Assembly (NCBI GenBank): GCA_031549885.1
Contig: JAVBPD010000097.1
Location: 1 to 18,006, forward strand
Length of the DNA stretch: 18,006 nt
Source: WQUF01 sp031549885
GTDB taxonomy: Bacteria > Bacillota > Clostridia > Clostridiales > Clostridiaceae
Reading direction: 5' to 3'
Under the pieces are notes generated by a model. It was not told where the DNA came from, searched no databases, and saw nothing but the letters and a program-made list of their open reading frames with translations. Below are positions 13,169 to 18,006 of this stretch, piece after piece. The number at the start of each line of letters is the position of its first letter. Within the stretch, counting starts at the first letter, position 1. A program made the translations under genes and the position numbers.

Positions 13169-15133
13169 TTATTTTGAAAGTATTTCCATAAATTCTACTC
13201 CACTTATTGTTTCCTTTTCATAAAGAAATTTTGCAATCTCTTGAAGCTTTAAATGATTTTTTTCTAATATATTTAAAGCTTTTTCATGGCACTGTTTTAT
13301 AATAAGTCTAACTTCTTCATCAATCAAGGCACCAGTAGTTTCTGAGTAATTAGGCACAGGTCTACCATCTAAATACTTACTTTCAATGCTTTCAAGGTTA
13401 ACCATGTCGAATTTATCGCTCATTCCATATTGAGTAACCATATTTCTTGCAAGCTTAGTTGCTCGTTCTATATCATTAGTAGCGCCTGTGGAACATTGAT
13501 GGAATTCTATCTCTTCGGCAGCACGACCACCTAAAAGTGTTGTAATCTGTGTAAGAAGTTCATCTTTAGTCATAAGGTAGCGCTCTTCCTCTGGCATATT
13601 CATAGTATATCCTAATGAACCCATTGTACGTGGAACTATGGTTATCTTTTGAACTGGTTGGCCATGCTTTTCTAAAGCTGTAACAAGTGCATGACCTACC
13701 TCATGAAATGCAACCATTAATTTCTCTTTTGGATTCATTATGCGGTCCTTCTTTTCCTTACCAGCTATTACTACTTCTACAGCTTCCATTAAATCCTCTT
13801 GAATAACAACTTTGCGGCCCATTCTAACTGCACGAAGAGCAGCTTCGTTTATCATATTGGCAAGATCTGCCCCTGATGCGCCACTTGTTGCAAGGGCAAT
13901 TTCTCTTAAATTACAAGAAGAGTCCATTTTAACTTTGTTTGCATGAACTTTTAAAATTGCTTCACGACCAGGAAGATCAGGTCTTTCTACAATTATTCTT
14001 CTGTCAAAACGTCCAGGTCTTAAAAGAGCTTTGTCTAAAATCTCAGGTCTATTTGTAGCAGCCAGTACTACAATTCCCTTTGAAGTATCAAATCCATCCA
14101 TTTCAGCTAGAAGCTGATTTAATGTCTGCTCTCTTTCATCATTTCCACCAAGTTGGGAATCTCTACTTTTTCCTATAGCATCAATTTCATCTATAAATAT
14201 TATACAAGGAGCTTGTTTTGCTGCTTGTTTAAATAAATCACGAACACGGCTTGCACCAACCCCAACAAACATTTCTACAAATTCTGAGCCAGATAAAGAA
14301 AAAAATGGAACCTTAGCTTCGCCAGCAACAGCTTTTGCAAGAAGTGTTTTACCAGTTCCAGGAGGGCCAACTAAAAGAGCTCCTTTAGGTTGCTTTGCCC
14401 CTATTTCTTCATACTTTTGAGGATTGTGCAAAAAATCTACTATTTCATCAAGGCTTTCTTTGGCTTCATCTTCTCCAGCAACATCTTTAAATGTAATGCC
14501 AGTGTTTTTTTCCATATCATATAATTTAGCACTAGATTTACCAACACCCATGAAATTATTAATGCCGCCTTCCATATTGCCCATGCGCTTTCTAAGGCTG
14601 CGAAATAATAACGTATAGAGTATATACATTATAACAATAGGTAAAACCCAACTTGCAATAAAGTCGACAATAGGTGAAGATCTTGTAATAGGTTGGTAAA
14701 GTTCAACATTATTATCTAAAAGCCTTTGAACAAAGTTTGCATCATCTACACGGCCTGTGTAAAAGACATTATTAGATTTTATAGCTGAATCAATTTGATC
14801 TTCTAAATTTTTTAGTCTTTCACCACTTAGCTCTTCGCCGCTATTATCTTCAGTTAAAATACCTTTAATAATATTAGAATCAGCATTTTTTTTCATGGTT
14901 ATTAAAAGTTCATCAATATTAAGCTGAACTTTTGATACAGTACCACTATCAACAAGTTTTACAAATTGACTATAGGTAACTTGCATCTTGCTATTTGATG
15001 TTAAACTTCCAAATATTATATTTAAAATAAATGTTAATAATATGCCTATTATTAGGATATTAAATAGGTTATTTGAGTTTCTTGTAGGTTTATGATCAGG
15101 AACATTATTTGAATTTTTATAATTATCGTTCAT
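13169..15133 (-). CDS. ftsH: ATP-dependent zinc metalloprotease FtsH
   Basis: A 654-residue membrane-anchored AAA+ protease that degrades misfolded membrane and regulatory proteins. In order: an N-terminal membrane helix (about 23-42), an extracytoplasmic domain with an acidic insertion (about 92-120), a second helix (about 155-178), then the AAA module. That module has Walker A GPPGTGKT (256-263), Walker B IIFIDE (311-316) and the second region of homology ATNRPEILDKALLRPGRFDR (359-378). The zinc site is HEVGH (477-481), with Asp554 as the likely third ligand. Both catalytic modules are intact. The C-terminus ends soon after the protease domain. An AAGGAAGGAGG ribosome site and a consensus promoter precede it. 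It does not sit beside tilS/hpt, where Firmicutes often have ftsH, so it could be a second paralogue; this cannot be decided from the window. Confidence 0.97.
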   Translation of the reverse strand: MNDNYKNSNNVPDHKPTRNSNNLFNILIIGILLTFILNIIFGSLTSNSKMQVTYSQFVKLVDSGTVSKVQLNIDELLITMKKNADSNIIKGILTEDNSGEELSGERLKNLEDQIDSAIKSNNVFYTGRVDDANFVQRLLDNNVELYQPITRSSPIVDFIASWVLPIVIMYILYTLLFRSLRKRMGNMEGGINNFMGVGKSSAKLYDMEKNTGITFKDVAGEDEAKESLDEIVDFLHNPQKYEEIGAKQPKGALLVGPPGTGKTLLAKAVAGEAKVPFFSLSGSEFVEMFVGVGASRVRDLFKQAAKQAPCIIFIDEIDAIGKSRDSQLGGNDEREQTLNQLLAEMDGFDTSKGIVVLAATNRPEILDKALLRPGRFDRRIIVERPDLPGREAILKVHANKVKMDSSCNLREIALATSGASGADLANMINEAALRAVRMGRKVVIQEDLMEAVEVVIAGKEKKDRIMNPKEKLMVAFHEVGHALVTALEKHGQPVQKITIVPRTMGSLGYTMNMPEEERYLMTKDELLTQITTLLGGRAAEEIEFHQCSTGATNDIERATKLARNMVTQYGMSDKFDMVNLESIESKYLDGRPVPNYSETTGALIDEEVRLIIKQCHEKALNILEKNHLKLQEIAKFLYEKETISGVEFMEILSK

Positions 15134-15163
15134 ATTTTCCTCCTTCCTTAATTATATGCAGTC

Positions 15164-15192
15164 ATCATATAATTCTTACTTATATATGTCAA
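15164..15192 (-). promoter_or_regulatory. Promoter of ftsH
   Basis: Read on the - strand: TTGACA (15192-15187), 17 bases, TATGAT (15169-15164). This is a perfect -35 with optimal spacing, so strong sigma-A transcription is expected. No CIRCE-like operator is seen. Confidence 0.85.
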
Positions 15193-15242
15193 TAGCTTGA
15201 GTGAAAATATTATTAAATTATGTAGCAATTTTGGAACAGTTA

Positions 15243-15287
15243 AATAAATCTTTAAAAAACACCTTGTTGGTGCTTTTTAAAGATTTT
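15243..15287 (-). terminator. Terminator of the sensor kinase gene
   Basis: AAATCTTTAAAAA-a-CACC (15246-15263) pairs with GGTG-c-TTTTTAAAGATTT (15269-15286) over a TTGTT loop, with one mismatch. On the - strand the GCACC/GGTG core is followed by TTTTTT, a typical intrinsic terminator. The stop codon of the kinase touches the stem. Confidence 0.8.
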
Positions 15288-16662
15288 ATGAAATGCTAAT
15301 ATAAATGGTAAATTCAAAATCGTAATAGGATAATTGGAATGTACAATTTTGATATTTGCTTAAAATTTTATTTGTATAATTTAATCCCATTCCTATATGA
15401 TTCTCCTTTGAAAAAAGATCTGGATGGGATATTGATATTATATCTATATCGTCTTTTGTGCTGTTAGACAAAACAATGAGTTTACTGCCATTTGGTTTTT
15501 CATCTATAGAAAAATTAACCCATCCTTTAACGGATATCTTTGCAGCTTCAATAGCATTATCAAGTAGGTTTCCAATAGCACGGCATAAATCTAATTCATC
15601 TATATTTAAATTTGCAATATTGCAAGTGATATCTATCCGAAGCTTTACTTGCTTTTTTTCCGCTAGTTCAAGCTTGCTCATGAGCAATGAAACCAGTGCT
15701 GGATTTTCTTCCATCTTTTTATTTAGTAAAGCGTTTTCATTTAACAATATAGTGGTGTTTAAAAGTGATTTATGGTATTCTTTTAATTTTTCCCAATTTT
15801 TAACAGCTATATAACCTTCAAATGGTTGAAGCATATTATTTAAGTCATGTCGCAGGCTATTAAATCCGTCAAGTAACTCATTTTGTTTTTTTGTATGTAA
15901 TGCTTTATTGACTAATTCTTTCTGTAAACTGCCTATATAATCGCTCAATAGGTTTATAATTAAAGCAAGTATCAAAACAGTAAACATTACAAATAAATAT
16001 AAGTTTTTACCTATATGAACATATATTGGGTACACTATCAAAAATGCATATACTAAAGAGGACTTAACAAATAAAAGAAGAATCTCTTTAATGAATGGTT
16101 TTGCCTGTACGTTTTCAGTTAATCTTATTATAAATTGAGATTTTATTATTAATTTTTTAAGCAAAATATATATTATAGAATAAATTATTGTGCATACAAT
16201 AAGTGAAACTGCATCAATTAAATAATTCCAATGGCTGCTATCAGCAGGCTGTGGAAAAAAGGAATAGCCGATTAATCGCTGAAATATTTTAATAACCATA
16301 ATAAAAATATATGCGTTTGCTAAAAGGCGCACCGAGCGATAAGGAGACAACTTTAGAACTTTAACGCCAAGAAAAAAGAATAAAAGGGCAAATATTGGAT
16401 TTGGAATAGTTACTAAATTATAAATAATTGGAGAAAAATCTAGCATGCCTCCTAAATAATAAATTCCATATGTCCAAATATTATTCATCAAAGTGCCTGT
16501 TAACAGAACATATACTGCTTTACGTTTAAAGCTAGTTTTTTCCCCATATATTAATAAAATGAGGTTGGCAATATATGCATAAAAAATAATGGTTGTAATG
16601 CATGAAACAAAAAAAAGAATAGTCTGCATTGCTCCTGTATATGCAAAATCAAAGTCAAACAT
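15286..16662 (-). CDS. AgrC/ComD-type sensor histidine kinase (GHKL ATPase), no adjacent response regulator
   Basis: A 458-residue membrane kinase. Residues 1-240 contain about six or seven hydrophobic segments and form the sensor. A linker helix leads to the H-box NSLRHDLNNML with His272. The N-box is NLLDNAIEA (365-373) and the G-box is GMGLNYTNKI (424-433). This is the pattern of the quorum-sensing family (AgrC, ComD, and similar), whose kinases detect secreted peptides. No gene for a LytTR-type response regulator, a pro-peptide or AgrB lies beside it in this window, so the partner must be elsewhere. The start has GGGGAGAA before it. Its promoter overlaps that of the divergent cysteine desulfurase gene. 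The ligand is unknown. Confidence 0.88.
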   Translation of the reverse strand: MFDFDFAYTGAMQTILFFVSCITTIIFYAYIANLILLIYGEKTSFKRKAVYVLLTGTLMNNIWTYGIYYLGGMLDFSPIIYNLVTIPNPIFALLFFFLGVKVLKLSPYRSVRLLANAYIFIMVIKIFQRLIGYSFFPQPADSSHWNYLIDAVSLIVCTIIYSIIYILLKKLIIKSQFIIRLTENVQAKPFIKEILLLFVKSSLVYAFLIVYPIYVHIGKNLYLFVMFTVLILALIINLLSDYIGSLQKELVNKALHTKKQNELLDGFNSLRHDLNNMLQPFEGYIAVKNWEKLKEYHKSLLNTTILLNENALLNKKMEENPALVSLLMSKLELAEKKQVKLRIDITCNIANLNIDELDLCRAIGNLLDNAIEAAKISVKGWVNFSIDEKPNGSKLIVLSNSTKDDIDIISISHPDLFSKENHIGMGLNYTNKILSKYQNCTFQLSYYDFEFTIYISIS

Positions 16663-16697
16663 TAAGTTCTCCCCAATCTGTAAATAGCTTGGTATAC

Positions 16698-16747
16698 TTG
16701 TTTTACTATATTGTAGTAATTATACTAGTTAAAAAGAATATGTACAA
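16698..16747. promoter_or_regulatory. Overlapping divergent promoters with a 17-bp palindrome
   Basis: For the desulfurase: TTGTTT (16698-16703), 17 bases, TATACT (16721-16726). For the kinase on the - strand: TTGTAC (16747-16742), 17 bases, TATAAT (16724-16719). The two -10 boxes share four base pairs, so RNA polymerase cannot occupy both at once. TTACTATATTGTAGTAA (16703-16719), two 6-bp arms around 5 bases, fills the spacer of the + promoter and covers the likely start point of the - promoter. It is a candidate operator for an unknown regulator. Confidence 0.65.
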
Positions 16748-16783
16748 GTTTTTTTCAAAATAGATAATAAGAAGGGGTAAGGT

Positions 16784-18006
16784 ATGAAAAATAAATTTGT
16801 GTATGTTGATAATGCTGCAACTACTGCTCTTTCAGACACAGCTTTTAAAGAGATGTATCCTTATTTTAGGGAATCTTATGGCAATGCATCTTCTATACAT
16901 AGCCTTGGAGCCGATGCAAAAGATGCAATAGAGAAGTCAAGAAAAAAGATTGCAAAGGCTATAAATGCTCTAAATAGTGAGATATTTTTTACCTCAGGAG
17001 GAACTGAGTCTGACAATTGGGCAATTTATGGTAGCTTGTTAATGAAAAATGCCAAGGGAAAGCATATAATAACTTCCTCAATAGAGCACAGTGCAATATA
17101 TCGAACCACTAAGTTTCTTGAAACTAAAGGCTATGAGGTTACATATTTGCCAGTGGATAAGTATGGAAAGATATCTCCTACAAAATTAGAAGATGCCATT
17201 CGTGATGATACTGTACTTGTAAGCATTATGATGGCAAATAATGAAATTGGTACAATTGAGCCTATAAAGGAATTATGCAAGATATGCCATAAAAGGCATA
17301 TACCTTTTCATACAGATGCAATTCAAGCAGTTGGGCATATTCCTGTGGATGTGAGGGATTTAGGCGTTGATATGCTTTCTATGTCAGCTCATAAATTTGG
17401 AGGACCAAAAGGTGTTGGCGCTCTTTATGTTAGATTAGGACGTATACTTCCACCTATGCTTATAGGTGGCGGACAGGAGAGGACTTTGCGCTCTGGTACA
17501 GAGAATGTGCCAGGAATTGTAGGAATGGCAGCTGCCCTTTATGAAGCAGTGGAAAATATGGATGCAAATATTAAAAAAATAACATCTATGCGCAATAAAA
17601 TAATTGAGTCTGTACTGCAAATAGATAATACTGTGTTAACTGGTGACCCTGTTGATAGGCTTCCTGGTATAGCTTCATTTTTATTTCCTGCTTTGACAAA
17701 CCAAGCTATTATATCTAGTCTAAGCGATGTTGGTATCTGCGCAAGCTCAGGCAGTGCGTGTAGTTCAGGTTCAACAGAATTAACACGGGCAATAGATGAA
17801 ACAATACCTATTTTTAAGGATAATACTAGCGGTGATAATCATCGAGGAGCTCTTAGAATATCATTAAATGAATGCAATACAGATGAAGATGTAGACTATA
17901 TAATTCATTGGCTACCAATTGTCATAAGAAAATTAAGAGAATCAAAAAAACCTGCATTGTTCTCTTTATTCTCAGATACAAGGACGTTAGAAGATCCAGA
18001 TAAATA
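16784..18006 (+). CDS. Cysteine desulfurase, NifS/IscS type (3' end at window edge)
   Basis: A class V pyridoxal-phosphate enzyme that takes sulfur from cysteine for Fe-S clusters and thio-cofactors. It starts KNKFVYVDNAATT, typical of the family. FTSGGTESDN (69-78), EHSA with His102, ANNEIGTIEP (151-160) and HTDAIQ with Asp178 follow. The PLP lysine is Lys204 in MSAHKFGGPKG. The catalytic loop SSGSACSSGS carries Cys326. RGALRIS (354-360) is also conserved. A GGGG(T)AAGG ribosome site precedes the ATG. It is open for 407 codons to the last base; the window ends with TA, which could begin the stop, and family members are usually about this length, so it is probably nearly complete. It is divergent from the sensor kinase and shares its promoter region. 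Confidence 0.93.
   Translation, partial: MKNKFVYVDNAATTALSDTAFKEMYPYFRESYGNASSIHSLGADAKDAIEKSRKKIAKAINALNSEIFFTSGGTESDNWAIYGSLLMKNAKGKHIITSSIEHSAIYRTTKFLETKGYEVTYLPVDKYGKISPTKLEDAIRDDTVLVSIMMANNEIGTIEPIKELCKICHKRHIPFHTDAIQAVGHIPVDVRDLGVDMLSMSAHKFGGPKGVGALYVRLGRILPPMLIGGGQERTLRSGTENVPGIVGMAAALYEAVENMDANIKKITSMRNKIIESVLQIDNTVLTGDPVDRLPGIASFLFPALTNQAIISSLSDVGICASSGSACSSGSTELTRAIDETIPIFKDNTSGDNHRGALRISLNECNTDEDVDYIIHWLPIVIRKLRESKKPALFSLFSDTRTLEDPDK

Overview
The window is a low-GC, AT-rich chromosomal segment that suggests an anaerobic Clostridia-type Firmicute. The evidence is strong GGAGG-like ribosome binding sites, sigma-A promoters with near-consensus hexamers, many intrinsic terminators, a TPP riboswitch attenuator, an AgrC-type histidine kinase and salvage of alpha-ribazole. 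No RNA genes, CRISPR array or intact mobile element were found.

Left part (1-2960). A 25-codon tail of an unidentified + strand gene ends at 80. It is followed by a gene-free stretch with a strong hairpin. Next comes a redox module: two flavodoxin-like reductases on the - strand, a 5'-truncated nitroreductase remnant, and a divergent HxlR-family regulator on the + strand. This block (about 448-2330) is visibly richer in G+C than the rest, which suggests horizontal acquisition followed by decay. A 430-base spacer with small palindromes separates it from the next operon.

Vitamin part (2765-5522). A TPP riboswitch with terminator/antiterminator precedes cytX, a hydroxymethylpyrimidine permease gene. 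Then come cblT, an ECF S-component for alpha-ribazole, and cblS, an alpha-ribazole kinase. All three lie on one strand and end at a 15-bp A/T-only hairpin. The layout suggests co-expressed salvage of a thiamin precursor and a cobamide precursor.

Sorting part (5524-8721). A strong extended -10 promoter drives a two-gene operon: exosortase K (xrtK) and a large protein with about ten N-terminal membrane segments, a VIT domain, a vWA-like region and a C-terminal LSEPP-transmembrane-basic tail. This is a dedicated transpeptidase/substrate pair of the XrtK/MSEP-CTERM type. Its biological role is, as far as I know, undescribed, and it is the most interesting system here.

Right part (8750-18006). 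An MFS efflux-type transporter and exodeoxyribonuclease III are on the - strand. A secreted Ig-like repeat protein is on the + strand. FtsH and an orphan AgrC-type sensor kinase are on the - strand. A cysteine desulfurase on the + strand runs off the right edge. The kinase and the desulfurase are divergent, with overlapping promoters around a 17-bp palindrome. Convergent gene pairs share bidirectional terminators at 8688-8721 and 13109-13140.
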